DNA of 64,000 nucleotides from Xanthobacteraceae bacterium (GCA_031291475.1 JARLIY010000046.1:62001-126000); one strand, 5' to 3'; counted from the first letter of the stretch, positions 1 through 9,176 are shown. The notes: generated from the letters alone by a model not told the origin. Translations and numbers: made by a program.

Positions 1-36
1 GAAAACCGGTTCCCACTTTTCCGGATCATGTGCTAG
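1..36. repeat. Partial copy of a palindromic intergenic repeat
   Basis: This stretch matches one half of the roughly 104-bp repeat found more completely at 2354-2456 and 25652-25756; it shares the ACTTTTCCGGATCATG core and a CTAG end with two or three mismatches. It ends just before the stop codon of the gene at 37-531 and is cut by the window edge. Confidence 0.7.
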
Positions 37-531
37 CTACCATAAAATCTCAACCAGAAGGACCCAGGCGTTCCAGACCGTAGCAGCGAGCGTCGCCATG
101 ACGCCGGTCGCGACCCAGTAGATCCCGCCGGTTGCGCCCGCGACCAGCAAGCAACCGCCGACTAAGACCGGCACCCCGGCGCAAAGCACGATGAGATGGC
201 GCCAGAGCCACCAGCTCAAAGGCTGGGTCTTCATGATCGGAATCTGCCGCGCCTGAATGACAATCGGCCCACCGTCATCAATAACCCCGCGCCGAGGATT
301 TCGCCGCCAAAGACTTTCAGCGGCTAACCGGGGCACCAGCGCGAAGCTGCATGCCAGTAGCGCGCCGACCAGCAAGATCAGCATCTCCGCGGCGCGGCCC
401 GGCAATTGCGGAAAAGAGAGAATGCGCTGCAGGTTGATCGAAATCGCGACGATGACCAGCCCGCTGAGCGCCGCCGCGGCGCCGACTTCGGCGATGAAAA
501 AGTTCGCCCATGCACCCGCGACTTCGTCCAT
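37..531 (-). CDS. Small integral membrane protein of unknown function
   Basis: A 164-residue protein with about four hydrophobic segments (roughly residues 13-33, 45-68, 110-132 and 136-160). The loop between the second and third pair is polar and carries several Arg/Pro residues. No enzymatic motif is visible, so I assign no function. It lies 27 bp downstream of rppH on the same strand and may be co-transcribed with it. Its stop codon directly follows a partial palindromic repeat. The ATG start is the only good one, and the hydrophobic pattern over the whole length supports a real gene rather than a shadow frame. Confidence 0.65.
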   Translation of the reverse strand: MDEVAGAWANFFIAEVGAAAALSGLVIVAISINLQRILSFPQLPGRAAEMLILLVGALLACSFALVPRLAAESLWRRNPRRGVIDDGGPIVIQARQIPIMKTQPLSWWLWRHLIVLCAGVPVLVGGCLLVAGATGGIYWVATGVMATLAATVWNAWVLLVEILW

Positions 532-558
532 CGACGCCGCCTTGCCGCCTGCAAAAGT

Positions 559-1059
559 TCAGGCGTATTTCGAAAATTCCGCGACCACCCGCTCGTAGAT
601 CTTGCGCTTGAATGGCACGACCAGATCGGGGAGGTTTTGCAGCTTCTCCCAGCGCCACTCCACAAATTCGGGCGCGTGTGCGCCGCCCGCGGGATACACG
701 ATGTCTATCTCGCGCTCGTCGCCGGTAAAGCGCAGCGCGAACCACTTCTGCGTCTGCCCGCGGTATTTGCCGTTCCACGCCTGGCCGACGATGTCGCGCG
801 GAATATCGTAAGTCAGCCACTCGGCGATTTCGCCGAGACGTTCGACCGAACGGATGTTGGTCTCCTCGTAGAGTTCGCGCAAACCCGCCGGCCACGGGTC
901 TTCTCCCGCATCGATGCCGCCCTGCGGCATCTGCCAAACATGCGTGTTGTCCACATGCTCGGGGCCGTCAACGCGGCGGCCGACGAAAGCAAGGCCCCGG
1001 CGATTGAGCACCGTCAGGCCGGCGCAGGGGCGGTATGGGAGATTTTCGAAGGATGCCAT
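559..1059 (-). CDS. rppH: RNA pyrophosphohydrolase (Nudix hydrolase)
   Basis: A Nudix-family protein of 166 residues, the usual RppH length. The Nudix box spans residues 47-69: Gly47, Glu53, then REL at 61-63 and Glu65-Glu66, the metal-binding core; the usual Gly near the end of the box is Asn68. The family removes pyrophosphate from 5'-triphosphorylated RNA, which starts RNase E-dependent decay in the cytoplasm. The C-terminal part with FVEWRWEKL is typical of RppH. It follows the divergent-deacetylase gene at 1116-2339 in the same orientation, an order commonly seen in Bradyrhizobium relatives. Confidence 0.92.
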   Translation of the reverse strand: MASFENLPYRPCAGLTVLNRRGLAFVGRRVDGPEHVDNTHVWQMPQGGIDAGEDPWPAGLRELYEETNIRSVERLGEIAEWLTYDIPRDIVGQAWNGKYRGQTQKWFALRFTGDEREIDIVYPAGGAHAPEFVEWRWEKLQNLPDLVVPFKRKIYERVVAEFSKYA

Positions 1060-1100
1060 CGGCGGGTAGCGAACAGTGAGTAGCGGATAGGAGAGGTAAT

Positions 1101-1140
1101 CTATTCGCTATTTCGCTATTCGCCACTCGCTATTCGCTTC
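1101..1140. repeat. Short degenerate CGCTATT(T)CGC tandem repeat
   Basis: About four imperfect copies of an octamer-like unit (CTATTCGC) lie between rppH and the deacetylase-like gene. The array runs into the 3' end of the latter, supplying its last codons (IASGE) and its TAG stop at 1116-1118. It may be a spreading simple repeat that changed the C-terminus. Confidence 0.6.
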
Positions 1141-2339
1141 ACCGCCACGGCGGTGATCGGAACCAGGAGAAGGCCGTGGCTCTCCGCCGCCTTTGCCCAT
1201 TTGGCGATATGCTCGATCGTCACCGGCAGCCCCCCGGAAATGCCGACGGCAACGCCGTGCTCGCGCGCCGCCGTTTCCAGCCGGCCGAGCGCGCGGTCGA
1301 TCTCGGCCGGTGTGGGAACGGCATCGAGCATCACATCGGCCTTGGCGAATTGCAGATTATTGGCGCCGGCGATGCGGCCGGCGAGGCTGCGCGGATTGGA
1401 GCCGTCGTCGACAAAGATCAACCCGCGCTTAGCGGTCTCACGCAGGATCGGAGCGAGGGACTGCTCAGAGGCGGTGAAGCGCGCGCCCATGGCGCCGGCG
1501 ATGCCGACATAGCCCTGGACGCGGCTCATCACAAAGTGCAATCGATCGAGGTTCTGCTCCGGCATCAGCGAAGTCATCAGCGTTTGCGAACCGGAGCCGC
1601 TGTCCGGATAGCCAAACGGCTCCATCGGCACTTGCAGCAGGATCTCGTGCCCTTCGCCCCGCGCACGTGCGGCAAAGCGCTCGATATCGGCGCCATAGGG
1701 CAAGAAAGCGAGCGTCACCGCGCCCGGCAGCCTGGTGATGGCTTCGGCCGTTGCGCTGGCGCTGACGCCTAGGCCGCCGATGATCAGCGCGATGCGCGGC
1801 GCGTCGGGCTTGCCGGGAAGCGGCTGCACCGGCCGGGCAAATGCTTCCGCCGGGCGAATGCCGTCGCTGGCGATTTTCGGAATGGCGCCGTGCGCCGTCA
1901 GCTCGACGAATTTCTGATCGAGCGGCGGGCTATCGGCCATGCCGGCGGTATTGTCTGCGGCCGGGATCACCACTTCCTGGCGGGCACCGGTTTTGCCGTC
2001 GATGATGGTGACGGTCTTGGTGTTGCCGGCCGGCGGCCTCTCCGGCGCGGACGTCGCCACCGAATCGTCGCGGCGGACCGGGTCGCGCACGGCAGCGGTC
2101 GTTTCCGGCGCGTCTGCCACGTCCGGCTTCTTCGCCGCCGTCGCGGCGTGCAGATTGATCGGCACGGCGACCATCGGCTCGCCGCCGAACGGATCGTCGC
2201 CGACCAGCGCCCACAGCACGAACACGCCAAGGAAGATCGCCAGCGCCGTGGCGATGACGTGGGGCATCTTCACGGGCAATTGACGCGGGCGTTTGGGCGG
2301 TTCCTGGCCCAACGGCGCGCTCAGGTCATCGGCCATCAT
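1116..2339 (-). CDS. Divergent polysaccharide deacetylase family protein (YibQ-like), probably non-catalytic
   Basis: A 407-residue protein. A short basic N-terminus precedes one transmembrane helix (about residues 28-46), then a Pro/Ala-rich linker to about residue 165, then the divergent polysaccharide deacetylase (YibQ) domain to the end. That points to a periplasmic domain anchored in the inner membrane. Several positions that hold metal ligands in the family are changed: the usual Asp-Asp after the first strand reads Gly-Gly (LIIGGLG), the His before LPM is Gln (LLQVPMEP), and the NNH of GVNNHMG reads AGA (GIAGAMG). It therefore looks catalytically inactive. It lies between ctpA and rppH, in what is probably a lineage-conserved order. 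Confidence 0.85.
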   Translation of the reverse strand: MMADDLSAPLGQEPPKRPRQLPVKMPHVIATALAIFLGVFVLWALVGDDPFGGEPMVAVPINLHAATAAKKPDVADAPETTAAVRDPVRRDDSVATSAPERPPAGNTKTVTIIDGKTGARQEVVIPAADNTAGMADSPPLDQKFVELTAHGAIPKIASDGIRPAEAFARPVQPLPGKPDAPRIALIIGGLGVSASATAEAITRLPGAVTLAFLPYGADIERFAARARGEGHEILLQVPMEPFGYPDSGSGSQTLMTSLMPEQNLDRLHFVMSRVQGYVGIAGAMGARFTASEQSLAPILRETAKRGLIFVDDGSNPRSLAGRIAGANNLQFAKADVMLDAVPTPAEIDRALGRLETAAREHGVAVGISGGLPVTIEHIAKWAKAAESHGLLLVPITAVAVKRIASGE

Positions 2340-2353
2340 GCGGCAGATTCCCT

Positions 2354-2456
2354 AAACCATAATCCGATCAAGTTGAATCGGATCAAGGTCTAGATTCTTC
2401 GTTGGAGCATGATCTTTTCGGAAAATCGGTATCCACTTTTCCGGATCATGCTCTAG
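2354..2456. repeat. About 104-bp double-palindrome intergenic repeat, copy 2
   Basis: This is nearly identical, as reverse complement, to 25652-25756. It consists of two imperfect palindromes: one around AATCCGATCAAGTTGAATCGGAT and one formed by GAGCATGATCTTTTC and its partner ending in GATCATGCTC. They are joined by a spacer with TCTAGATTCTTCGTTGG. The element sits between ctpA and the deacetylase-like gene, both on the minus strand, and could fold into tandem hairpins in the transcript. Confidence 0.85.
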
Positions 2457-2532
2457 GCAAATCCCGGCAAATCATACCCTGGCGAATCATGGGCGGACTC
2501 TATCACGGCAGGCTCGGCGCCGGCCCGGGCGT

Positions 2533-2560
2533 AAAAACGGGGCGGCTCGAAGCCGCCCCG
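2533..2560 (-). terminator. Rho-independent terminator of ctpA
   Basis: Read on the minus strand, a perfect 10-bp GC stem (CGGGGCGGCT with its complement, 3-nt loop) is followed by a run of five T, 24 bp after the ctpA stop codon. It fits an intrinsic terminator for the ctpA/envC transcript. Confidence 0.85.
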
Positions 2561-2583
2561 CTTTCACATCGAGAAAACGCCGC

Positions 2584-3918
2584 TTAATTGGGAACCGCGG
2601 CCTTGGGATTAGGCGGGAACGCCGCATCGGTCGTGGCACCGCGCAGGAGATCGAGCGCTTCCTTGAGCGCGCGGTCGTCCTTCTCATCCGGCGGCACGTA
2701 GGACTGCGAGCCCGACTCTTCGGTGCCTTCCGCCTTGAGATGGCCGCGCAGCGACGCCTCGCCTTTGGTGTCGGTCCGCGCCTTCAAATCCTCCGGCACG
2801 TCCTGGAGTACCTCGATGTCGGGCGTGATGCCCTTGGCCTGGATCGAGCGGCCCGACGGCGTGAAGTAGCGCGCCGTGGTCAGCCGCAGCGCGCCATTGC
2901 CGGCGCCGAGCGGGATGATGGTCTGCACCGAGCCTTTGCCGAACGAGCGCGTGCCGACCAAAGTCGCGCGCTTGTGGTCTTGCAGCGCGCCGGCGACGAT
3001 TTCCGACGCCGAGGCCGAGCCGCCGTTGATCAACACGATGACCGGCTTGCCTTTGGTCAGGTCGCCGGGACGCGCGTTGAAGCGTTGCGTCTCCTCGGGG
3101 TTGCGACCGCGGGTGGAGACGATCTCGCCCTTCTCCAGGAACGCATCCGACACCGAGATCGCCTGATCGAGCAGACCGCCCGGATTGTTGCGCAGGTCGA
3201 TCACGAAACCCTTGAGCTTTTCCGCCCCGAGCTGGTTGGTGATGTCGCTGATCGCCTTTTTTAGACCGTCCGTGGTCTGCTCGTTGAACTGCGTGACGCG
3301 GATATAGCCGACGTCATCGCCTTCGCTGTGCGAACGCACCGACTTCACGCGGATCACGTCGCGCACGATGGTCACGTCGATCGGCTTGTCCTGACCCTTG
3401 CGCATGATGGTGAGCTTGATCTTAGTGTTCACCGGGCCGCGCATCTTCTCCACCGCCTGGTTGAGCGTCAGGCCCTGCACCTGCTCGTCGTCGAGCTTGG
3501 TGATGATGTCGTTGGCCATGACGCCCGCCTTGGCGGCCGGCGTTTCGTCGATCGGCGCCACCACCTTCACCAGGCCGTCTTCCATCGTGACTTCGATGCC
3601 AAGCCCGCCGAATTCGCCGCGCGTCTGCACTTGCATGTCGCGGAAGCTCTTCGGGTCCATGTAGCTAGAATGCGGATCGAGCCCGGCGAGCATGCCGTTG
3701 ATCGCCGATTCGACGAGTTTCGAATCGTCGGGTTTCTCGACGTAATCGGCGCGCACGCGCTCGAACACGTCACCGAACAGATTGAGCTGCCGGTAGGTGT
3801 CCGAGGAGGCCGCTTTGGCGCTCGATCCGACGAATACGGAGTGTGGCTGGGTCGCGAGCAGCGCGAGCCCCGCGCCGGCGACCGCGCCGAGGAAAATGAG
3901 GGAAGTTTTGCGCATCAT
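2584..3918 (-). CDS. ctpA: Carboxy-terminal processing protease, S41 family
   Basis: A 444-residue protein with an N-terminal signal sequence (about residues 1-24), a PDZ domain (about 95-170, with GGLGIEV) and an S41 protease core. The catalytic Ser303 in SASASEI, Asp314 and Lys328 in FGKGS have the 11- and 25-residue spacing seen in Tsp/Prc. Such periplasmic proteases trim or degrade proteins from the C-terminus and in alphaproteobacteria affect envelope integrity. The start overlaps the end of the upstream envC-like gene by 4 bp (ATGA), indicating translational coupling. A strong terminator follows. Confidence 0.95.
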   Translation of the reverse strand: MMRKTSLIFLGAVAGAGLALLATQPHSVFVGSSAKAASSDTYRQLNLFGDVFERVRADYVEKPDDSKLVESAINGMLAGLDPHSSYMDPKSFRDMQVQTRGEFGGLGIEVTMEDGLVKVVAPIDETPAAKAGVMANDIITKLDDEQVQGLTLNQAVEKMRGPVNTKIKLTIMRKGQDKPIDVTIVRDVIRVKSVRSHSEGDDVGYIRVTQFNEQTTDGLKKAISDITNQLGAEKLKGFVIDLRNNPGGLLDQAISVSDAFLEKGEIVSTRGRNPEETQRFNARPGDLTKGKPVIVLINGGSASASEIVAGALQDHKRATLVGTRSFGKGSVQTIIPLGAGNGALRLTTARYFTPSGRSIQAKGITPDIEVLQDVPEDLKARTDTKGEASLRGHLKAEGTEESGSQSYVPPDEKDDRALKEALDLLRGATTDAAFPPNPKAAVPN

Positions 3919-5354
3919 CCGCGAACCTTTTCACCTTCGTTTGTTGCCCACCACGGGCCGGGATCGATGGGAGCACCGTCTTTGCGGAACTCCACATAGA
4001 GTACAGGTTGCTTGGCCTTGGCCGCCGCGGCAACGGATACCTGCGATCCGCTCCCCATCACCGCTACGGGTTCACCGGTGAGCACAAACTGGCCGAGATC
4101 GACGGATGTTCGCTCCATCCCCGCTAGCAGGACATGATACCCGCCGCCGGCATTCAGGATCAAGACTTGCCCATAGCTGCGAAATGCGCCGGCGTAAACA
4201 ACCCAACCGTCACATGGGGAGGTAACCTGCGCGCCGGGCTGCGTGGCGATCGATTGCCCCTTTTGGGTTCCGCCGGCCCCATCGGAACCGCCGAATTCGC
4301 GGATTTTCACGCCATTCACCGGTTGCCGCAGGTGCCCGCGTGTGGCCGCAAAGGTGACCGCGGGGGTCAGCCGGCCGGGATCCTTGAGCGCGGCAAGATC
4401 GGGCCGGGTGGCGTCTTCCTCGATGGAACGCGTCTCGGCGCGCGCCGCGCGGGTGGCGGGATCGAGGCCTGATTCGAGCTTGGCGATGAGTTCCTTGAGA
4501 CTGTCGACCTGACGGGCCAAGTCGGCGGCGCGCGCGCGTTCGGCCTCGAGCGCCTCCTCGGTGAGGGTTTGCTTCTTCTGCCGCTCGTCGATCAGGACGG
4601 TCAGGCGCAATTGCTCGCGGCCCAGCAGATCGAGATCGCGCGCCAGGCGCTCGTGCTCGCCGTCGATGTCCTTGCGCACATGGACGAGATCGGCGAGGTC
4701 GCCGGCCAGCGCGTCGGCCTGCACGCGCATTTCCGGAAGCACGGCGCCGAGCGTGATCGCAGTGCGCACCGCCGCCAGCGCGTCTTCCGGCTGGACGACC
4801 AGCGCCGGCGGCGGCTGATGGCCGACCCGCTGCAACGCCGCCAGGATTTCGACGATGGCGGTGCGGCGCTCGTCCAGCGATTTGCGGATCGAGCTTTGCC
4901 GATCGTCGAGCGGCTTCAGGCGGGCTTGCGTCGCCGCGACGCTCGACTCGACCTCGCGCACATGTGCGGCGGTTTCGATGAGCTGCTGGTTGAGCGCACG
5001 GTGGTCGTCACCGAGCGCGTCGATCTCGCGCCGGAGCTTGGCCTGGCTTTCCGCCGAGGCGCGTTCCTTGGCCCGCGCCGCATCGAGCTCCTGGTCATGC
5101 TGTTTGAGTGCGTCCGCCTCCGGCGCCGGTGCGGCGGGCAACGGAACCTGCGCCTGCGGCGCCTGCACCGCGCCCGAGGAAGGCACGCCGGGCGGCGACT
5201 GCGCGAAAGCCGAAAGATCGGCGCCCAAGGGCAGCGCAAAAGCCAGTGCCGATCCGAGCACAAGGCGCGGATCAAGGCGGCTCGACCGGCGGAGAATCAT
5301 CTTTTCCAAGGGTAGACGCCAGGTTCGGGAACGCAAGACAAAGAGAGCCACCAT
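3915..5354 (-). CDS. Murein hydrolase activator EnvC-like protein (degenerate LytM/M23 domain)
   Basis: A 479-residue protein with an N-terminal signal sequence, a long coiled coil (about residues 75-255, rich in Ala, Glu, Arg and Leu) and a C-terminal LytM/M23 domain (about 350-470). The zinc ligands of active M23 peptidases are missing: the second HxH-type motif reads GYHVLLAG. This is the EnvC pattern of an amidase activator rather than a hydrolase. It likely acts in the periplasm in septal peptidoglycan splitting. The gene overlaps ctpA by 4 bp. Met19 (5300) is an alternative start that places the signal peptide closer to the N-terminus and is perhaps more likely. Confidence 0.9.
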   Translation of the reverse strand: MVALFVLRSRTWRLPLEKMILRRSSRLDPRLVLGSALAFALPLGADLSAFAQSPPGVPSSGAVQAPQAQVPLPAAPAPEADALKQHDQELDAARAKERASAESQAKLRREIDALGDDHRALNQQLIETAAHVREVESSVAATQARLKPLDDRQSSIRKSLDERRTAIVEILAALQRVGHQPPPALVVQPEDALAAVRTAITLGAVLPEMRVQADALAGDLADLVHVRKDIDGEHERLARDLDLLGREQLRLTVLIDERQKKQTLTEEALEAERARAADLARQVDSLKELIAKLESGLDPATRAARAETRSIEEDATRPDLAALKDPGRLTPAVTFAATRGHLRQPVNGVKIREFGGSDGAGGTQKGQSIATQPGAQVTSPCDGWVVYAGAFRSYGQVLILNAGGGYHVLLAGMERTSVDLGQFVLTGEPVAVMGSGSQVSVAAAAKAKQPVLYVEFRKDGAPIDPGPWWATNEGEKVRG

Positions 5355-5443
5355 GCGACCGGATTAAGACGGCAACCGGCCGCATTCGTCACATATCGGT
5401 GAGGCGAGATTAAGAAGCCGTAAGGTCGGCGGGCGGGGCAGCC

Positions 5444-5926
5444 TCAGGCGCGGTGATAGGGGTGGCCGGCAAGAATGGTGCCGGCGCGATAAAGCTGTTC
5501 GAGCAGCATGATACGCACGAGTTGATGCGGCCAGGTCGCGGCCCCGAAAGCGAGTCGCAGCCTGGCGCGTTCGAGGAGGCTTGGCGCCAGGCCATCGGGG
5601 CCGCCGATGATGAAGCACACCGCGGAACGGTCTTGCTCGCGCCATTGCCGCAGCAGCGCCGCCAGCGCCGGGCTATCGAGACCTTCGCCGCGTTGATCGA
5701 GAACGACGACGATTGCGCCGTCGGGAATGATGTTGGCGAGCGCGATCGATTCCTCGACCCGCCGCCGCTCGGCGTCGTGCGCGCGGCTTTCGCGAATTTC
5801 GATGACTTCGACGCTACGCAGGCCAAGCGGGCGTCCGGCCGTTTCCGCGCGTTTGCGATACCAGTCGGCGAGCTCGCGCTCGGGTCCCTGTTTCAGGCGG
5901 CCGATGGCGGCGACGATGACACGCAT
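5444..5926 (-). CDS. rlmH: 23S rRNA (pseudouridine1915-N3)-methyltransferase
   Basis: A SPOUT-family methyltransferase of 160 residues, the normal RlmH length. The SAM-binding knot is seen in FIIGGPDGL (about residues 105-113) and in the C-terminal motif ending AGHPYHRA. It methylates pseudouridine 1915 in helix 69 of 23S rRNA on assembled 70S ribosomes. It is preceded by rsfS on the same strand, the usual rsfS-rlmH pairing, although a roughly 200-bp repeat-rich spacer separates the two here. Confidence 0.96.
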   Translation of the reverse strand: MRVIVAAIGRLKQGPERELADWYRKRAETAGRPLGLRSVEVIEIRESRAHDAERRRVEESIALANIIPDGAIVVVLDQRGEGLDSPALAALLRQWREQDRSAVCFIIGGPDGLAPSLLERARLRLAFGAATWPHQLVRIMLLEQLYRAGTILAGHPYHRA

Positions 5927-5935
5927 GGCGTAATT

Positions 5936-6136
5936 CCTGGATGCGGGCGAAGCCCGCAGGCCCGGAATCCATAATCACGATCGACAAGGTTTGTGAATGC
6001 CGCGCCGTTACCAGCGCGACGGTGGCTATGAATTCCGGGCTCCCCACTTCCGCCTTCGCGCTCCGCGCTTCGGCGGACTCATACCCGCCGAAGCTCGCCC
6101 AGCGAGCGAAGGCGGGTCGCGAGGCCCCGGAATGAC
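5936..6136. repeat. REP-like repeat-rich spacer between rsfS and rlmH
   Basis: The spacer contains repeated, partly inverted copies of CCGGAATcc/ATTCCGGG flanking GC-rich hairpins (for example GCGGGCGAAGCCCGC at 5943-5957 and CGCCTTCGC-type arms near 6050-6115). The pattern resembles extragenic palindromic elements common in Bradyrhizobium-like genomes. I see no gene in it. Confidence 0.6.
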
Positions 6137-6138
6137 AA

Positions 6139-6507
6139 TCAGCTTGCGCGCCGCGCCGGACGGCTGGCCGACCACATCTTCTCCAGATTGTAGAAGGTCC
6201 GGACTTCGGGGCGAAAGACGTGAACGATCACATCGATCGCGTCGATCAGTACCCAGTCGCAATGCGGAACGCCTTCGACATGCGCGGCAATGCCTGCTTT
6301 GTGCAGGTCTTCGACAACCCGGTCGGCAACCGAGCCGACATGGCGCTGCGACCGGCCGGAAGAAATGACCATGTAGTCGCCGATCGAAGATTTGTCTCGC
6401 AGGTCGATGGTGAGGGTGTCCTCCGCCTTCATATCGTCGAGGCGATTGAGGACCAAACGAAGGATCTCCTCGGCGTCAGGACGCATTCTGGAGACCGATT
6501 CGGGCAC
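6139..6507 (-). CDS. rsfS: Ribosome silencing factor RsfS
   Basis: A 122-residue protein of the Iojap/RsfS family, recognised by the D(I)xDxVVHVF-type segment (about residues 88-97) and SSIGDYMVISSGRSQRHV (about 41-58). The family binds ribosomal protein L14 (uL14) and blocks subunit joining when nutrients are low. It lies in the conserved proA-nadD-rsfS-rlmH order. The C-terminus (ARPARRAS) is basic. Confidence 0.95.
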   Translation of the reverse strand: MPESVSRMRPDAEEILRLVLNRLDDMKAEDTLTIDLRDKSSIGDYMVISSGRSQRHVGSVADRVVEDLHKAGIAAHVEGVPHCDWVLIDAIDVIVHVFRPEVRTFYNLEKMWSASRPARRAS

Positions 6508-6696
6508 GCGACGTTCGGCCCGAAGAGTTACAGGTGTGGACAGGGGTCCTTATCCTTTCGCTCCATTTTTGGCCCCGGCCATCGAATCCGGGGCGCTCAC
6601 TAAGATAGGCACGCAGTCTTAACAGTTTCAACCGTCTCGCGGTCACAGAGTTGCAACAAACGCGCACGCCAAGGCCTTTCATTGAGGGTCTTGCGC

Positions 6697-7374
6697 TCAT
6701 TTGCCCTGCAAGGCTCGTGCCGCCCGTAGTGCCGTGGACGACAAAGGCGACTTCAGGCCATGCAGATAAATCCACGCCGGCGGCCTTCGTTCCGGCAGCG
6801 TCCTTGCCGCCCATTCGGGAATGCGCGCACCGGCGAGCGCGTGACCGGCGACGCTGGCGGGAGCGTAAAGGCTCGGTCCGAGCCGGTCGACGACGGCGAT
6901 CGGCACCAGTTGCGCGATGCCGCGCCAGCGCTGCCAGCGATGGAAGCTGCGCAGGTTGTCGGCGCCCATGATCCAGACAAAGTGCACCTGCGGGCAACGC
7001 CGGACCAGATAGTTGACGGTTTCATAGGTGTAACTCGTGCCCAACTGGGCCTCGAGATCGGTGACGTCGATGCGCGGATGGTGCGCGAGCGACTTGGCGG
7101 CGACGACGCGCGCGGCGAGCGGCGCCAGGCCGTGCGTGTCCTTGAGCGGGTTGCCCGGCGTGACCAGCCACCACACGCGATCGAGTCCCAGCCGCTTCAT
7201 GGCCAGGAGGCACGCGCCGCGATGCGCGGCATGCGGCGGATCGAAGGTGCCGCCGAACAAGCCGATACGCATGCCGGGCGCGTTCGGCGGCAGGACCAGT
7301 CGGGGTTTGGCGATAGCCTGTGCGTCAGCCGCACGCGGAGGCGGGTACTCACGGTTCATGGCGGTCAGCAACAA
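6697..7374 (-). CDS. nadD: Nicotinate-nucleotide adenylyltransferase
   Basis: A 225-residue protein with the nucleotidyltransferase motif GGTFDPPHAAH (about residues 40-50, HxxH) and the C-terminal SSTALR motif (about 212-217) that closes the ATP site. It converts nicotinate mononucleotide to deamido-NAD in NAD synthesis. A roughly 35-residue N-terminal extension precedes the fold. Met35 is an alternative start, but extended N-termini are usual in related Hyphomicrobiales. It is downstream of proA on the same strand. Confidence 0.94.
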   Translation of the reverse strand: MLLTAMNREYPPPRAADAQAIAKPRLVLPPNAPGMRIGLFGGTFDPPHAAHRGACLLAMKRLGLDRVWWLVTPGNPLKDTHGLAPLAARVVAAKSLAHHPRIDVTDLEAQLGTSYTYETVNYLVRRCPQVHFVWIMGADNLRSFHRWQRWRGIAQLVPIAVVDRLGPSLYAPASVAGHALAGARIPEWAARTLPERRPPAWIYLHGLKSPLSSTALRAARALQGK

Positions 7375-7432
7375 CCCCCTCCCCCTCGCCTCGACCGCCG
7401 ATCACATGCCGTCGCGGCGAGAAGACGAAACA

Positions 7433-8725
7433 CTATGGCCGCGTCTGTCCGTTGCCCCGGATGCGGTACTTGAAACTGGTGAGCTGCTCGACGCCGACCG
7501 GACCGCGCGCATGCAGCCTGCCGGTGGCAATCCCGATCTCGCCGCCGAAGCCGAACTCGCCGCCATCGGCGAATTGCGTCGAAGCGTTATGCAGCACGAT
7601 CGCCGAATCCACTTCGCGCAGGAATTTCTCCGCCGCCGCGCGGTTCTCGGTGATGATGGCATCGGTGTGATGCGAGCCGTAGCGCTCGATATGGGCAATC
7701 GCCGCGTCGACCCCGTCGACCACGCCGGCGGTCAAGATGGCGTCGAGATATTCGGTGCTCCAGTCGGCTTCGCTCGCCGGCTTGACGCGGCTATCGACCG
7801 CCTGCACCGCCGCGTCGCCGCGGATTTCGCAGCCAGCGTCGATCAGCATGGCGACCAGCGGCTTGAGCAGCTTGCCCGCTCCGGCGCGATCGACCAGCAG
7901 GGTCTCGGCCGCGCCGCACACACCGGTGCGCCGCATCTTGGCATTGAGCACGATCGCTTTCGCCATTGCGAGCTTCGCCGCTTTATCGACATAAACGTGA
8001 CAGACGCCTTCGAGATGGGCGAAAACCGGCACGCGGGCCTCCGCCTGCACGCGTTCGACCAAATCCTTGCCGCCGCGCGGCACGATCACGTCGATCGCGC
8101 CGTCGAGGCCGGCGAGCATCATGCCCACGGCGGCACGCTCGCGCGTCGGCACCAGCGTGATCGCGGCGGTCGGCAAGTCCGCCGCGGCAAGGCCTTCGAC
8201 CAGCGCCGCATGGATGGCGCGCGTTGAGCGGAAACTTTCCGAACCGCCGCGCAGGATCACGGCGTTGCCGGCCTTCAGGCATAATGCGCCGGCATCGGCG
8301 GTGACATTGGGCCGGCTTTCATAAATGACGCCGATGACGCCGAGCGGCACCCGCACCCGCTCGATGCGCATGCCGTTCGGACGCCGCCACGACGCCATGA
8401 TGGCGCCGACCGGGTCCTTGAGTTTGCGAACCGCATCGAGCCCGGCCGCCATGGCCTCGATCCGTGCGGCGTCGAGCGCCAATCGGTCGAGGAAGGCAGG
8501 CGTCGCGCCGGAAGCCTTCGCCTCGGCCACATCCTCGGCATTGGCGGCAAGGATCGGCCTGTGCGAGCGGCGGAGCGCCTTGGCCATGGCGGCAAGGGCG
8601 CGGTTCTTGCGCGACGCTGGCGCAAGCGCGAGCGCACGCGCGGCCGCGCGCGCCTCGCGACCGATGTTGCGCATCGCCGCTTCGAGCTTCTCCGGGGTCC
8701 CCACCGCCTTCAGGGGAGCGTTCAT
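7433..8725 (-). CDS. proA: Glutamate-5-semialdehyde dehydrogenase (gamma-glutamyl phosphate reductase)
   Basis: An aldehyde-dehydrogenase-fold enzyme of 430 residues that reduces gamma-glutamyl phosphate with NADPH in proline synthesis. The catalytic cysteine lies in [11 protein letters not shown] and the family motif [10 protein letters not shown] is present. I chose the ATG at 8725 (MNAPLKAVG) rather than the longer open frame to 8824, because family similarity begins there. It is separated from proB by a small plus-strand gene at 8907-9176, so proB and proA are not a tight operon here. Confidence 0.95.
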   Translation of the reverse strand: MNAPLKAVGTPEKLEAAMRNIGREARAAARALALAPASRKNRALAAMAKALRRSHRPILAANAEDVAEAKASGATPAFLDRLALDAARIEAMAAGLDAVRKLKDPVGAIMASWRRPNGMRIERVRVPLGVIGVIYESRPNVTADAGALCLKAGNAVILRGGSESFRSTRAIHAALVEGLAAADLPTAAITLVPTRERAAVGMMLAGLDGAIDVIVPRGGKDLVERVQAEARVPVFAHLEGVCHVYVDKAAKLAMAKAIVLNAKMRRTGVCGAAETLLVDRAGAGKLLKPLVAMLIDAGCEIRGDAAVQAVDSRVKPASEADWSTEYLDAILTAGVVDGVDAAIAHIERYGSHHTDAIITENRAAAEKFLREVDSAIVLHNASTQFADGGEFGFGGEIGIATGRLHARGPVGVEQLTSFKYRIRGNGQTRP

Positions 8726-8906
8726 GGCCTTGATCCGTCTTGCGTTCAGGGGGGTTCCTACCATGTTCGGCGGGGCCCGGCGAGGCGGCTTGCCGGCGGC
8801 GTTGTCCACAGCGTTCCACAGCAATTCGTGGGGCGGTCATAGAATTCGCGGAACATGCCCAACGCCGACAGCGTTCCGGTTACGGATCGCACGAAAGGAG
8901 AGGGTC

Positions 8907-9176
8907 ATGGGTCTGCCGTTCGGTCGTCTGCCGCGCCGGTTCCCAGTCGGCGCCACATACGTGGTCGAGGGGTATGGCGGCGATGAGGGCGATTTGCGCG
9001 TCATCGCCCGCTACGTCGTTCTGCCCGGCGGGCGGCGCATCAATGTTCCGGCCGATTTTTCGCTGCCGGTTCCGCGGGCGCTGGCTTTCCGGCGCGCGTC
9101 CAACGCCAAGCCATCGCCGGCCAAAGACCGCTCTACCAGCGGAAAAAAATTCGCCCGCCGACGGGGAACCGCCTGA
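8907..9176 (+). CDS. Small hypothetical protein inserted between proB and proA
   Basis: An 89-residue basic protein with a good Shine-Dalgarno (AAGGAGAGGG) 7 bp before the ATG. The N-terminal half contains a compact beta-rich segment (YVVEGYGG, VIARYVVLPGG, IN VPADF); the C-terminus is Lys/Arg/Ser-rich and probably disordered. There are no transmembrane segments and no recognisable domain. It lies on the opposite strand to both proA and proB. The strong ribosome binding site and the beta-strand periodicity favour a real gene. Confidence 0.6.
   Translation: MGLPFGRLPRRFPVGATYVVEGYGGDEGDLRVIARYVVLPGGRRINVPADFSLPVPRALAFRRASNAKPSPAKDRSTSGKKFARRRGTA

Noticed and set aside
2373-2386. TTGAATCGGATCAA, a TTGA-N6-TCAA match
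   Set aside because: It lies inside the palindromic repeat; the sister copy at 25652-25756 lacks the match, and no promoter follows. It is likely a chance product of the palindrome.
4100-4320. Loss of zinc ligands in the M23 domain of the envC-like gene
   Set aside because: Degenerate LytM domains are the normal state in EnvC-type amidase activators.
6572-6594. GC hairpin (GCCCCGG / CCGGGGC) between nadD and rsfS
   Set aside because: No T-run follows on either strand, so it does not qualify as an intrinsic terminator.
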